DNA from: Dromaius novaehollandiae
Lineage: Eukaryota > Chordata > Aves > Casuariiformes > Dromaiidae
DNA: 64,000 nucleotides
Direction: 5' to 3'
Assembly: GCF_036370855.1 (NCBI RefSeq)
Contig: NC_088102.1
Span: 70,317,601-70,381,600 of the forward strand
The position numbers and the translations under genes are program-made. This document shows, piece by piece, positions 23,902 through 48,787 of the stretch. Numbering within the stretch: position 1 is the first letter of the stretch; the number at the start of each line of letters is the position of its first letter. Below the pieces are notes generated by a model. The model was given only the letters and a program-made list of their open reading frames with translations. It made no database searches and was not told the DNA's origin.

Positions 23902-26900
23902 GAAAAAGTGAAAAACCCACAGATATCAATCTTTTAATGCAACAGCCAAAATTCACCCCACATCACACCCGGCAGCAAAGGGAAATGACTGCCTCAGTAC
24001 TCACGGAGAGAGACTGCCCTCTGTACGCATGTTTTCTCTCTCCACTGAATATGCTAAGTGCAGAGTGGCACAGAAGCATCACATTACCAAAGCTACTGCT
24101 CAGAGGATGAAAAAGGAGGGAAAAAAAGTGGATTACAGTGGATTTAAATGGATATTCTCCAGTGGATCCCTGGACAGGCCTCTGGCTCTCTTCCCAGTCC
24201 TCACTGGAAGATGGAGGCTCCCAGATCCACCTGTTACTTAACCCTACATCTCTCCCTCTTTTCTGCTCCCTTCCCCATATTATGCACCTATTTCCTCCAA
24301 GTACACCTCGAGTGTGGGGTAAACCCCACTTTTACTCATCAGCCTTCACACTCCTTCCCTGCTCAGCCCCCCTCAAATGCTGCCAGTGTCCTTAACACAT
24401 CAGAGGGACATCAAGCTGACAGCATCCTGCGCCACTGAAATCACTAGAAAGCTTTGACTTGATTATAAAGAAAAAAAACCACCCTGCCATAGGCAACTGC
24501 ACAGGATAACATGACCAAGATCCACTGTTTTCTGTGTCCCACAGCACCTACGTGAGCAACACAGGTAGCATCACACCCAGCAGCCTTTGAGTTCACCTCC
24601 AGAGGACCAGGTTCTTACTTGCAAATGGCATCAACTAAAGGCAGCCCTCAGGACATGCCCAGAGAAAGAGATTCAAACTCTCAGCCCTGGATATAGAGGA
24701 ACGCAACTGAAACATGCTTCTGCTGTGCCACTGCAAGGCCTGCTGAGCTGACAAACCTCACGTGTAAAGCATCCTTTCCTCTCTGTGCACACACTCCTGT
24801 GTAAAGCACAGAGCTGCGCAGGGCAGCAGCGATGCCACAATGTTTTAGGGTCAAATTCCAGCCTCTGCCCTACCTCGTGCAGCCCATTTGGTCCTTGTAG
24901 GAACAAATCTGCTTTAGCAGAAAGATCTAATGTCCAATCCCCATAGATCTGCGGAGATGCATGGAGAGAACTGAGGCCAGATGCTGTGCCTCTTTCTTAG
25001 CAACACGTTGTCTCTGACCTAGTGCTCAGAAAGGATTATCTTGTTTAACAATCCAGCATTTACGGGATAAATATTACACATCTGTTCTATTCTCTGCAAA
25101 TCCACAAAAAAAAAAAAAAGTCCGATGTCTGACTCAAGCAAAGCTGCCATCAGTGTTAAGGAAGCAAATCTCTGCTTCCTCAGTGCAGAAGCTTTCACGT
25201 CAAATCAGTAAGGGACACTGCTTCTCTTGGCTTGGTGCTGCTGGGGGAACGTGAAATCTCCTTACCACTTCCCCCCGAGCAAGGCAATACCAGCCTCTTC
25301 AAATTTAGCCTTGCACCCACCATCACCAGCGCTCCTACCAGGGAGAACAGATACAGTCGTTGACCAAGTTAGAAGGAACACAAGACTAGAGAGCACACCA
25401 AAAACATTACATAGGTTTATAGAGAAGAGGAAAAAAAAAAAAGACTGAATAGCATAGCTAAAGGTTACTGTCCTTTGCTCTGTCTTTGGGCCCAGCCGCG
25501 CCAAACACAATGGAAGGAGGAGTTTTCGTAGGCACACTTTGGAGGAAGTCCTGAAGTGGCTTTCCTTCTAGAAAAATAGCCTGGAAGGAAGCTGAGGGAA
25601 AGGAGAGGAGGATCAAGGGTATTTGGATTAAGAAAAAGGGCTGTTCTATACCAGCTTCCCACATTAATTAGGGAAATGATGAAGCAGATGTTTGCTGAAG
25701 TAATAAAACTCGAAGAGCAGAGCGTTGCTGGATCGGTCCTATTGATACATGTACCCGAGAGATGCCTTGAAGAAATCCTGAAGCATAGCTAAGGTCAGAG
25801 GCCATCTGTAATATTTGTTCCCAACTCTACCTCCCTTTTTAAAGACCCAAATTCATACCTTGACAGAGTAAACTGAACTCACTCTCCTTTTTAAGCTTCG
25901 CTACTGACAAATGGTCTCAGGCAACCTGGCAAACGCATCCTCAGGGAGGGATGAAGCTATCAGAGATATGCAAACCTAAACCACTGGAGAGCGCCCAGAC
26001 TTCCACCCTGGGCACCTCACTCCAGCAACACTCTCAAGGGCTCCAGGGTTTGGGGAACACTTCCTTCAGCAGCTGCAAGCGCATGGGTGAAAAGCATTTC
26101 GTTTCTCCAGGTGACCCAACAGCCGTACTCAGGTTTCTTTGCTTCTGAAGAGCATTTCTAACACTCCTTGAACGAAAATCCCTTTATCATAGCAAGCCAA
26201 AACCTCCTCAAAGGCTGCTTTAGCTTTTTCAGAGGAGTTGATCTTGCTGTGACCAGAAAGTAGGGTTTCTGAAGGCCTCTTTTTTCCTCCTGCCTCTTAT
26301 TTGTTTGTACAGTAAGATTTTCTCCCAGATAAGTCAGGACACAGGCATCCTTAATAATTTGAGGGGAAATCCCTGAGACACTGCTGTCCTATATTACCAG
26401 CTGTTTCACCAGCTTCTCAAAGATTTGTTTAAGTGGTCCTTTAGTTACCGCTTAAAGCAAAATTTGCAAGGCTTTACCCCTCAGTGAGATTATTCTCCTC
26501 CAATTTATATAGAAAACACAGCCAAGCCTTTCACAGCTGCCTGAGTCCTGCCATTGCCCTTCTCAATCCTGGCAATCCTCATCGACATGAGATTTTGCCT
26601 CAAATGAGAAGCTTGATAGGATAATGAATAAATAAAATGGAGAGTCTCGAGCTAGGTTTTCAGGAAGGATCCATCCATCGCACCTGCAAAGCTGCACGTG
26701 TGACGGAGGGAGGGACAGGAGGGCTTGATGGCTAAAGGTGGGTTGAGCTGCCCGCTTTGTGCGGACCAGCGTGGCAGGACTTGCACGGCAAGCGCTGTTT
26801 CAACGGTACCCTGGGGAGACAGCCAGGTTCCTCTTTCATCACGCGGTCCAGATGAAAAGAAATAAAGCTAGAGCTCCTCGCAGCCCACAGGCAGTTGGCA

Positions 26901-27899
26901 CAACGCAGCAGGGGGAAGACAGCTGCCGCCCGGACGTTTCTTCCTAAAGAGGAAACAGAAACGAGAGCCGCTTGCAGCGGCATACAGGTGAGCGCTTCTA
27001 TCAACGGCGACCGTGCAAAGAGGCAAAGCAGAGCACACCTGGGCTCTAGGAAATAACCTACTGCGCCCATTAATTATGGTTAAGCAGGAGACGTAATCCT
27101 AGAGGGGTTTCTAGAGGCCACGTACTCCATTCCCGTGTCTCCGGGAGAATCAGTCTAGGCAGATGTTTGGTTTCACATCTGCCACATCTGGTTTCTCACG
27201 CATCTTGCAAGCGGTTTCAAACTGCTCAAAAAAACCAAACCAAACCAAAACAACCCTCTATTGTTAAAGGCTCCGCTACCGCCCCAGATTTTTATCTGCT
27301 GCCTCCGATTCTCAGCGAGTCGGAAAAAAGGCCCCGACGAGCAGGGAAGCAAAGGGGAGCCCTGGGGAAAGCCAGCCGCGAGAAGGGGACGCGAGGAAAA
27401 AGGATCGCGACTGCTTTTAAATCCCCATAAATCACTTTTTGCCAACGACCACGCCAAGAGAGCGGGGAGGGGACCTGGCGTCAGCACGGGATTAAAAACC
27501 CAAGTTGCTTTACCGGCAGCGTAAATCGAGCGGAAAGGAGGAAAGGAAGCACGAACCAGCCCGGGCCGGTTTGGGACGCTTCGGAGGTCCCTTGGCAGCA
27601 GCAAGGGAAACGTGACATTGTTGTAACCGAAATGCCGGGCTTGGGTGGAGGGGGGGCAGCCCAAATCTGCCCGGTAAAAAGCAAAAGGCAAGAGAGCGTG
27701 GGAGAGCGGTGCCGGGGGGGGGATTTGGGGGAGAGACAACGACGACCCTTTGGCAGCGCAAAGACAGATTTTCACGTGTGCCGTGACGGTAGCGATCCAC
27801 TCGCAGCACTGCTTTTCCCCTGCAACGATCCTTAATAAAGTTAATATTTGTCGAAGATGCTGTACGTTGATTATTCCTGGGGAGGGGGAGCCTAAGCAT

Positions 27900-28350
27900 A
27901 GGCCAGCCTGGGGTGGGGGGGGGGATGCGGTGCAGCCCTGAGGGCTTCGCCCGGGCACAAAAGGCCGGAAAGCCGCCGTGGCGGCCAGAAGTCACCGATT
28001 GGGGAAAATATGGAGGTTACGGGGCGTTTCAGGGCTGGGGGGACCCGGCCGCGGCGCAGGGCAGGGAGGCGGGCGGTGGCGGTGGCGGGGGGGGCCCTGA
28101 CAGGGCACAGCAGCTGCAGCCGCCGGCCGGCGCCAAGAGGGCCGCTCGCTCGCCTGCCTGCCTGCCGTCGCCACCGGCCATGCGGGGCTTTCAGCGGGTG
28201 TCGGGGCTGCTGGCCGCGGCCCTGCGGAGCCAGCGGGTGCCCCGGGCGCGGGTGACCTCCAAGCCCCCCGAGGAGCCGCTCTCCACTGCGGTGAGTAGCC
28301 TGCGGCGGGGAGACGCCTGCTCCGGGCCGTCTGAGGGGCTCTGACCCCCC
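27900..28350 (+). promoter_or_regulatory. COX8B: CpG-island promoter of COX8B
   Basis: The stretch is very rich in CpG and has no TATA box before the COX8B ATG. It contains an inverted CCAAT (ATTGG, 27998-28002) and GCCGGAAA-type ETS/GABP-like sequence near 27964, both common in nuclear genes for oxidative phosphorylation. Elevated CpG extends left to about 27.5 kb and right into the first intron. Confidence 0.65.
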
Positions 28351-29725
28351 TTCTGCCCATAACCGAATTATTATTATATTTTTACACCTCACAAAAGTGT
28401 GGGGGGGCTCTCACTTCTGTTTTCTCCTTCTCATGGTCCCCATTTTTAAACTTTCAGGGGTTACAGCACCCGCTGCGAGTCCGTTCGGGGGGGGGGGGGG
28501 GGGGGACAATGCAACCGCCTCAGGGCCCCTCATGGCACCCCGTCACCGCAGGGGCCGGCCCGGCCCCGGCCTCGCTTCCCCAGGGGACACCGGCCCCAAA
28601 GCGGGTGTCCCCACGGGGCGCCGCGGAGGGGGGGCCACCGCCAGGGCTCCTCCGTGAGGCCTGTCCCCTTCCTCCTCCCCGCTGCCCCGCTATTCAAGAA
28701 ACGGCACCTGCTCCGGCTGCGGAGACCCTCCGGGGCTGCTTTCCTCTCAGATCTGAAAGAAGCTTGGAGAAGAAAAAAAATAATAATAAATAAAAAAAAA
28801 AAGGAGCTTTATGCCAGGAATCTTCCCTGGATTTCATCTCCGGCCCTCGCGTGCAGGGTTCACCTCCTGCTGCCCTCCCAAGGTCTGCCACAAAACGCCT
28901 CACGAGCCTGCGGGCTGTTTTTTCCTAGCCAGATAAAAACACGATGAAGACGAAGGCCACAGCGCAAGGGGTTAAGCGCTGCCTCGGCATGCCAGAAATG
29001 CAAGAGCTGCCATGCCGCTGGGCTGTTATTAGTAGCTCTCAGCCCCTCAAAGTCATTTGAAAGTCAGGCACCACCGCTTTTGAAAGCGGGGTAACCCCAG
29101 GCCCGAGGCTTGCTGCTGCGGAGGAAGGGGAGGCCACATCCTGCCCCGATGGCAGCCCTGGCAAAGCTAAGTCCTCCCTGCAGAGAATTGCTTCTTGCTC
29201 CCCCAAGGGCTGGGGTGAAGCATGCACATGCAGCAGGCTAGCCAGCCAGGGCTTTTTTCAAGGTAATAAAATAATTATCTAAATAAATGGGAGGGCCTTT
29301 TGATTCGGAATTGAAGGTGAAGAGTTACTTTGGTTTCCAAGCGAGTATTCTGACTCGGAAATAGAAAGCAATAGAAAGAAACTTAAAGAGCAACCAGTTT
29401 GGTCCATGGCTGGCAGAAACTGCTGCAATTACCCAAACCTGCCTCCCGCAGTCCCGAGACTCCTGTATTCATCTGACAGCAGCGGGGGCTAGAAAGCACA
29501 AGGAGTGCAGAAAGATGCGCTTGACCCACTGCATCAGAGGCAGCAGCAGTATGTCTTTGGCCTAGGTACCCCACATGCAATGAAGCTGTAGCACAGCGAT
29601 CCCACTGTTTCTTTTCTCACTGGCAGGAGCAAGTCATCGCGCTTTCCGTGATGTTTTCATGCTTCCTGATTCCAACTGCCTGGATCCTGTCAAACCTGGA
29701 GCACTACAAGAGCAAATCAGACTAA
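28180..29725 (+). CDS. COX8B: Cytochrome c oxidase subunit 8B, mitochondrial, complete
   Basis: Two coding exons, 28180-28290 (donor GTGAGT) and 29627-29725 (acceptor TGGCAG), give 69 residues, the usual COX8 length. Exon 1 encodes a basic, Leu/Ala-rich mitochondrial presequence (MRGFQRVSGLLAAALRSQRV) and the start of the mature chain (VTSKPPEEPLS). Exon 2 encodes EQVIAL, one membrane helix (about 41-60) with the family motif P-AWILSNLEHYK, and a short tail. The P-A-V-SAKP-like junction and LE-YKKS-like end resemble mammalian COX8B (heart/muscle isoform) more than COX8A. Mouse Cox8b sits in the same place beside Psmd13, whereas the human copy is a pseudogene. The product is a small nuclear-encoded complex IV subunit of the inner mitochondrial membrane. 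Confidence 0.9.
28291..29626 (+). other. COX8B: COX8B intron
   Basis: A 1.3 kb intron whose first half is still CpG-rich and holds a 19-base G run at 28487-28505 and an A-rich tract near 28770-28802. Nothing else is recognised. Confidence 0.6.
28487..28505. repeat. Poly(G) run, 19 bases
   Basis: An uninterrupted G run in the first half of the COX8B intron. Confidence 0.9.
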
Positions 29726-29828
29726 GGAATGGCGAGAAGAACCTAGAGCCAGTTGAGAGCAGAAGTATGAGTGAAGATAAGACTACAGAACAGATCTTTC
29801 CCTGGGGAAAAACTCCTTAAGTTTGTTC

Positions 29829-29845
29829 ATTAAAATAGCATTAAA
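29829..29845 (+). promoter_or_regulatory. COX8B: COX8B polyadenylation signals (two ATTAAA)
   Basis: ATTAAA occurs at 29829-29834 and 29840-29845, about 105-120 bases after the stop, followed by a GT-rich stretch (GGTCTGTTGGTTTTG) suited to a downstream element. Confidence 0.7.
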
Positions 29846-31772
29846 CATAACGGTCTGTTGGTTTTGCTTGGACTGTGCTCATTCATAGAGGAATGGATTA
29901 ACAATCCTGTTCAGTCAGACAGGATGCTGCCCTAAAGTTGATGGTATTCCTTTAAAAGTTTGCAGCAGACTCCAGCTGTGAGGCATAGTTTTCTCCTCGA
30001 GCTTTTACTTACCTAGTGCTTACCTAGTGCAGTCATAGTGAAACTTAGGGTAGATGTTGGGGAACCACCCACACTGCTAGCACAGAAGTGAAACTGAGTT
30101 AAATTCCCGACAAAGAAAGCGCTCAGAAACTAAGTGATATTTAAAGTGGTCTCTAGTCTAGGTGCTGCCTGCCTGACTTCTCTTGTTCTTGTGTAAAGAG
30201 CGAGCTGTGCCCCTCCCAACTCTGTTTTAGGGAGGCTGACAGCCAGCACTTGCTCCCACGCAGAAGGCAGCAAGTAGTACTTCCAGATACCTTGGAACAA
30301 CCTCCGAAATGACCGTCATAATTCACTTAGTCTCCAGATCTTCATGTTCACTGAACTGCTCAAAAATTTACATACAAGCTAGCACTCTCTACAGTACAAG
30401 ATGGCTGTCAAAAATACTCTTAGGGTACTATTTCAGTAGTAATGCTTCAGTTTTACAGTAGTAACAGCCCTATGATGCATTAGCTCTGCTTCGCTGTTAG
30501 CCTTTCCTTTAGTCCTAAGGTACAGTGACGTGACACTACTAAAAAGATCCTATTTGTGAAAGCCCCCTTCCTGTACTTCACTAAGAAATCAAGAATACAT
30601 TTTCCTGACCAGGATGGTTGGTTTTCTTCTCAGCATGCTCTTCTACAGTCACTAGAAGTGACATTAGGAGGAAGATTTGGAAGACAAGATGAAGCATGAA
30701 CTAGGGGAAGTCTCAAATTGCCCCACACTAGGAGGAAAAAGCATCATAATACAGTTCAAACAAGTGCGCTAACAGCTGAACTAACAAAGGCAAAGTACGA
30801 CATTAAAAACAAACTGAACAGGGAAGAGGCAGCCATTCCAAACTAAGCAACTTCAAATCAAGAAGCAATTTATGCCAGAACTCATTAGAGAGGCAGCAGG
30901 GTGGATGGTAACCAGGTATGGGGTTTGACGATTTCATTTTTTGCTTTAAAAAGCTTAAATCTTCCTCACCCATGACACTTTCACATCCACGTAGCATTCT
31001 AGCAGCAGCCATGTGCTTTCCTGTTTCATTGCTGGCATTAAACCCTCAGAGTCAAGAGAGCAAACTAGAAAAAGCTTATAAAGTATAATAAACAAAATAA
31101 ACATGAGTCAGAGCACTAATCCAACTGGTACTGTAAACTGGTAACTGTACATGGATATATTGGTACCAGCATTAAAAAAATTCAGTTACATCCTAAGATA
31201 CTTAGGTTATTACCCCGCTCAGTTTAAAGTTATGTTAAAAACCTTAGCGTGGTTTGCTATTACTACTATCTCATCATGAATATCGTACATCCAAATAGAC
31301 ACTTGGATGTAGTTCTCAACTCAGCCAGGCCTGCATTTCTTTAAAACTGTTCATATGCAAAATTATCTTCTATCTCCCTGAAGACATCACAGCAGTAGTA
31401 CAGCAAAACCACTACATTACAGAAGAACTTTTAAAGTAGCAATCGTTAGGAGACAAAAGCAGAACAAAAACTTGTCTCACGCCCCATTTAAGCATTTTGT
31501 CACCAGTTCTTACACAACTTGAGAAAGCGAATCAGGAGTGCAGCTTCCCACAGAAAAAGGAACTTGACAATAAAGTACTTACTAAGGTGTTATGACAAGT
31601 GACATACCAGTCCAGTCCTGCTGGTGAAGAGATTGTTTTAACCTGCACTGTTCTTGGGTAGAGTTGTAACATGAAACTTAAAAGGCAGTATATTTTTTAA
31701 ACAGATCAGACACTCAACTGCAAGTTAGGATGAAAGCACAAACAGAACTACAGAAAAGGGAAGGCAGAGAAG
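29846..31772. other. COX8B-PSMD13 convergent intergenic region
   Basis: About 1.9 kb of AT-richer DNA between two 3' ends. I recognise no gene, RNA or repeat family here. Confidence 0.55.
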
Positions 31773-31778
31773 TTTATT
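31773..31778 (-). promoter_or_regulatory. PSMD13: Probable PSMD13 polyadenylation signal
   Basis: TTTATT on the plus strand (AATAAA on the minus) lies about 780 bases past the PSMD13 stop. It is the first canonical hexamer I see in that direction. Confidence 0.55.
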
Positions 31779-32093
31779 CCAGCAGTATTGCTGCACCTCA
31801 CTTTAGCATAAAGTGTTCATAAAAGACAACAACCCCCAAAAGTATATAAAAACAAATCCACTAAACTGTAATCCTGGAAAAAAACCCTTTGATGGAGTAA
31901 ACACTCCCTCTATTGCAAATGAGGAGGAGGGGTTGTGGAGAAAGAGGGCAGAAGGAGAAAGATGATTTCAGTAATGCTGCCTTTGGGCTGCTGCAGGGGC
32001 AAGGAGGGAGAGGTTACCAGGGGAAGGTCATGCCCTCCTAAGGCCAATACTACTAAGTAATACCACATACAATGGTCAGGCACCTCTCTAGAA

Positions 32094-32094
<1 letters not shown>

Positions 32095-32121
<27 letters not shown>
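32095..32121. repeat. Poly(T) run, 27 bases
   Basis: T27 on the plus strand, reading as oligo-A in a PSMD13 transcript. Confidence 0.9.
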
Positions 32122-32125
<4 letters not shown>

Positions 32126-32155
32126 AGAGGAGCTTCTGCCACCCCTTTACCAGGC

Positions 32156-32252
32156 AAATAGCCTCCACTTTGTAGCATGTAACCAGCATCACATCCTCCC
32201 ACAAAATAGCCTCCGCTTCTGTAGCGCATAACCAGCATTACATCCTCCCGCA
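32156..32252. repeat. 48-base tandem duplication
   Basis: Two adjacent copies, 32156-32203 and 32204-32252, share the frame AAATAGCCTCC-CTT then TGTAGC, AACCAGCAT and ACATCCTCCC. They differ at only a few positions, so the duplication is fairly recent. It lies in the inferred PSMD13 3' UTR. Confidence 0.85.
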
Positions 32253-32554
32253 AGAGTTTGATAGCAAGACTGATAAATCAATCACTGCGGCGCCTTTGTC
32301 CTCCCTTAATGAGGACAGGACGGCAGCTCCCACGGTCAGTGCCACTAGTGTTAGTGCATAGGGAAATCTTGACTCCAAGCACCAAAGGGTTACACAGCAG
32401 AAGGCCACTTACTCCTCAGTACAAGCGCCAAAAAGCTGCTCTCTCCTCTGCCCACCCACCCCCCTTCAATATAATTCAGTACAGAGTCAGTGGTCTGAGT
32501 GCTGCTAGCATTAGTAGCAGCAGAAATTACTCTCTCAGGGCAGTGCCAGGTCCT

Positions 32555-45733
<13,179 letters not shown>

Positions 45734-46085
45734 GACAGCTGGCTTCCTGCTGCTGGAAAACGATGTTCACCTTCAAAAAGAGATGTTGTCATGCCCAGCA
45801 TGGGCAGAGAAGAGAAATCGCAGCAGGGAGCCACCAAGAGGCTCTGCAGCAGCAAATGTACATAGACTTGGCAGTCGGGGAGGAAGGGATGCTCGTGGCC
45901 GAATCCAGCCACCCTGGAAGTACAGCAAAAAGGCCTTCACCCATGAAGGTAACGGAGACTGAATGCCAAGCTGCAAACTGGTTCTGATATTTTGGAACAG
46001 TTTATATGGTCATTGCACCCTGTTCCCTCCTAGTCTTACCTCATCCCAGCACCCCTTAGGAGGGACCTCCCTCTTTTCTTCACAG

Positions 46086-46208
46086 CTCTGGCTTTGTCGC
46101 CCAGTCGGGGCACCATTTGAAGATGCTGTCGTCCAACTGTGACCTGTTCACCATTAAGGGCGGCCAGGAGCTCACCAGCTGTCCCGCAGAACTCACGCAA
46201 CACATTGG
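46086..46208 (+). other. Exon-like segment downstream of SIRT3
   Basis: A pyrimidine-rich acceptor (CTCTTTTCTTCACAG, ending 46085) and a good donor (GG|GTGAGA at 46209) bracket 123 bases, an exact multiple of three. The segment is richer in CpG than its surroundings and is open in one plus frame (SGFVAQSGHHLKMLSSNCDL onwards) and also on the minus strand (46036-46221). I recognise neither translation. A possible upstream partner donor is GAAG|GTAACG at 45948-45949 in the SIRT3 last exon. It could be an alternative 3' UTR exon of SIRT3, an exon of a non-coding RNA, or chance. Confidence 0.3.
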
Positions 46209-46623
46209 GTGAGATCTGCATATGCAGCTTGCACTTTGGGTCTCCCTCTTTCTGAGCCCTCCAGCCTGATTTTCAAAGCCCAGGTGTTGAAAAAGCTACA
46301 GAGGTCAGGCCTTAGGGTAGGCCAGAAGAGAAGCAGCCAAAATCACTTCCAAAGTCTGGAGTTTTCAAGCTGCCTCCACCAGACTGAGCATCTACCAACT
46401 CCTTTTACGGCTCGTCCACAGAGTGATTTTTTTCAATAGTCAAGATCTTTCTGTTGCTGCAGACATGTAGTGTTTATTCTTTGGATGAAATCTGTGTTAA
46501 TCAGGAGACAAATGCTATCAATGTGCCTGTTCCCCCCCTCCTTCCAGCTGAGCAAGGCCAGCTCCAGCTGCTGGAAGCTCTGACTAGAACAGTTCTGAAT
46601 CAATGTGGAGTTAATTATTTAAT

Positions 46624-46629
46624 AATAAA
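46624..46629 (+). promoter_or_regulatory. SIRT3: Candidate SIRT3 polyadenylation signal
   Basis: This is the first AATAAA after the SIRT3 stop, about 890 bases on. A second one at 47107-47112 would give a 3' UTR of about 1.4 kb. Confidence 0.5.
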
Positions 46630-48781
46630 AAGAGTGCCAATTCTTTTGCCAGTGTCAGCTGAGGATTCTTCTATCAAGTCCAAGCATTTCCTAGTGCTTG
46701 AGCACATTCTCACCCCATCACCCCTGTTCTTCTTGCCTGCTTTTCTTTCTTTTCTGTCCCCCCCTTTTTTAAAAAAAAAAAAAAAAAAAAGTCTTACTAG
46801 ACTGCCTTTCCTCCCTGTAAATGTTGTCCCAGGGAGAGGCAGTATCAGAGTACTGAAGTTAGTTCCTGCTCTTTCCCAAATGTGCTCTAGGCAACATGCT
46901 TTGCATATCACAGGTGTAGCAGAGCCTCTTCCCTATAACAGGGTATTAATTGCATTGCTACAGCACCCACATTCGTCTGGGGGGGTTGAAGTCACACCCC
47001 GCTGGCCCAGGGTGACCTGTTTTCACAGGGTACCGGCTCTAAACAAAATGTTTTTTACCACCATGTTATGGTTAACATCTAAAATGCACAAAACCCAAGC
47101 AAAGGGAATAAAAGCTTTTTGAGAGCAAAGCTTTAGCTCAATAGCACAACATTCAAACTACCTATTATTAACTTCTACACCTGAAAGCTCTTTCTAGGGC
47201 AAACCTAGAGCTTCAAAAAGCTGTCTTAGGGCTTTCTGTTTATACAATTAGAAGTGTTAGGGTCTACTATTCAACAGCTACAAATCAGGCAAGCTCTTGT
47301 GACTCAACTGAAGGCATCCAGATTGCCAGCTGCTAGAAGTCTGGCACATCTACTGCTGATGTTAGCGTAACACATTTTTGTGCTTGGTTTCCTAGCTACT
47401 TCCTCAAAGAAAGACTGGAGCAAACTCACATTCAGACGAGCAGACTTGTTTATCCAAATGTGCTACTCAAATATGGCTGCACGTCTCTTCTCACGACTGG
47501 TATCAACCCATCCAATGCATTTGAACATGCAGCCTAAATAGAAGCAGAAGGGTTGGTTATTCTCGCTTTGCGGCACACCCCCGAGTCTAGTGGTACATTG
47601 CTACAATATTCACTGCTACACAACACATGTTGTTTCTACACCATACCCTGCTTGTGCCTAGCTCAGCCCCTGTAGCAGCGTGTTTCAAATCATTGCTTGT
47701 GCATTGCAGGTTAGGGCTTTAAGCATTACTGATACAAGGAATGTGAATACAGCAGTATTTTAAGCATTGTGTTACACACTTTCTTTTGCACGGAAAGTTT
47801 GAGAGCTGTAACTGCTGGAAAGAGATCAGAGGTCTACATTTTCACATAGAAGGGTTTGGGGTTTTTTTTTTTTTTTTGCTAGTTACTATAAAAAGAACAA
47901 CAATAAAGAAAGAGCAAGACAGAGATGCAGTTGGCCTAGAAACTCCAGCTATGATATACTGAAGTTATTCTCATGACAGAAGCCTCTCTGTGAAGCTTAG
48001 TGGGTCAGTTTTACGTAAGTATTGCATACGCCTAGGGGATCCTGGAACTTTAATCATGACTGCTTTAAAAAAAAAAAAATCTTAAATCACTGAAGATTTG
48101 ATTGCACAACTTCCATTTAGGAAGCGTACCTTCAGCTTTTCTCCTTGCTGAGACAACCCTTAGAAAACAAGGATTCCTAAAAACATAGGGAGAGGAACAG
48201 CTACAAACTCTCAGATCTCCCCACTGCTCCCAGCTGCACAACTGCAGCCTGACCCAGATTTTCTGGGCACCTGCTATGGTGCCCCATCACACAGCTTGAC
48301 CCAACTGTCCAGCCTTCCCCCAGAACCCAAACCACGCTGCGCTTTTCAACTTTCCACTTCTCATAAGCCGGAAACCTCAGCAGACCCATGCTGCAAATGC
48401 CAGTGTGCACAATTTTCAGCCCTTACAGAACATTTGCAAAGGAGATGCAGAAGCTCACGGGACTGTTCTTCATGTTGCAAGGCCTGAGGGGCAGAGTTAA
48501 AATTGTGTTGCAATCTTAACACTTCCTCAAGCCTACATGCTTGATTTCACTTTGGTTGCTCTCTTCAGTTATATTTGGTGGTGGTGGTGCAGTGAAATGT
48601 TCTGGCTTAACACTGTTTTCACGCTATAGTTTTACCTCTCAAATAAAAACTAAAGCTCAGGGTGATCAGTGCAGAACCATTTGCTTGTCAGGAAAAAAAA
48701 AACCAAAAGGCAGCATTTCCTTACTTGCTCAGACTATGTTAGATCAATCACTGGCATACAACCATTTCTCAGAAGGTTTTC
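46630..48781. other. SIRT3-RIC8A convergent intergenic region
   Basis: AT-rich DNA between two 3' ends. It contains A20 at 46771-46790 and T-rich runs near 47862, but no recognisable gene or repeat family. Confidence 0.55.
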
Positions 48782-48787
48782 TTTATT
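48782..48787 (-). promoter_or_regulatory. RIC8A: Candidate RIC8A polyadenylation signal
   Basis: TTTATT on the plus strand (AATAAA on the minus) lies 1.0 kb past the RIC8A stop. I saw no nearer canonical hexamer in that direction. Confidence 0.4.

Larger units (their letters stand above)
21528..27899. other. PGGHG-COX8B intergenic region
   Basis: No known gene could be recognised in 6.4 kb. Mammals carry NLRP6 in this interval, but no NACHT, LRR or pyrin motif was seen in any frame. It should contain the untranslated first exon and promoter of PGGHG. A 21-base A run is at 22178-22198, and a small (AAACC)-like patch lies near 27232-27254. Minus-strand ORFs at 23030-23901 are treated separately. 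Confidence 0.55.
31779..32554 (-). other. PSMD13: PSMD13 3' UTR (inferred)
   Basis: Sequence between the PSMD13 stop and the AATAAA at 31773-31778. It contains a 27-base T run (oligo-A in the transcript) at 32095-32121 and a 48-base tandem duplication at 32156-32252. The internal oligo-A could prime cDNA synthesis and give false 3' ends. Confidence 0.55.
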
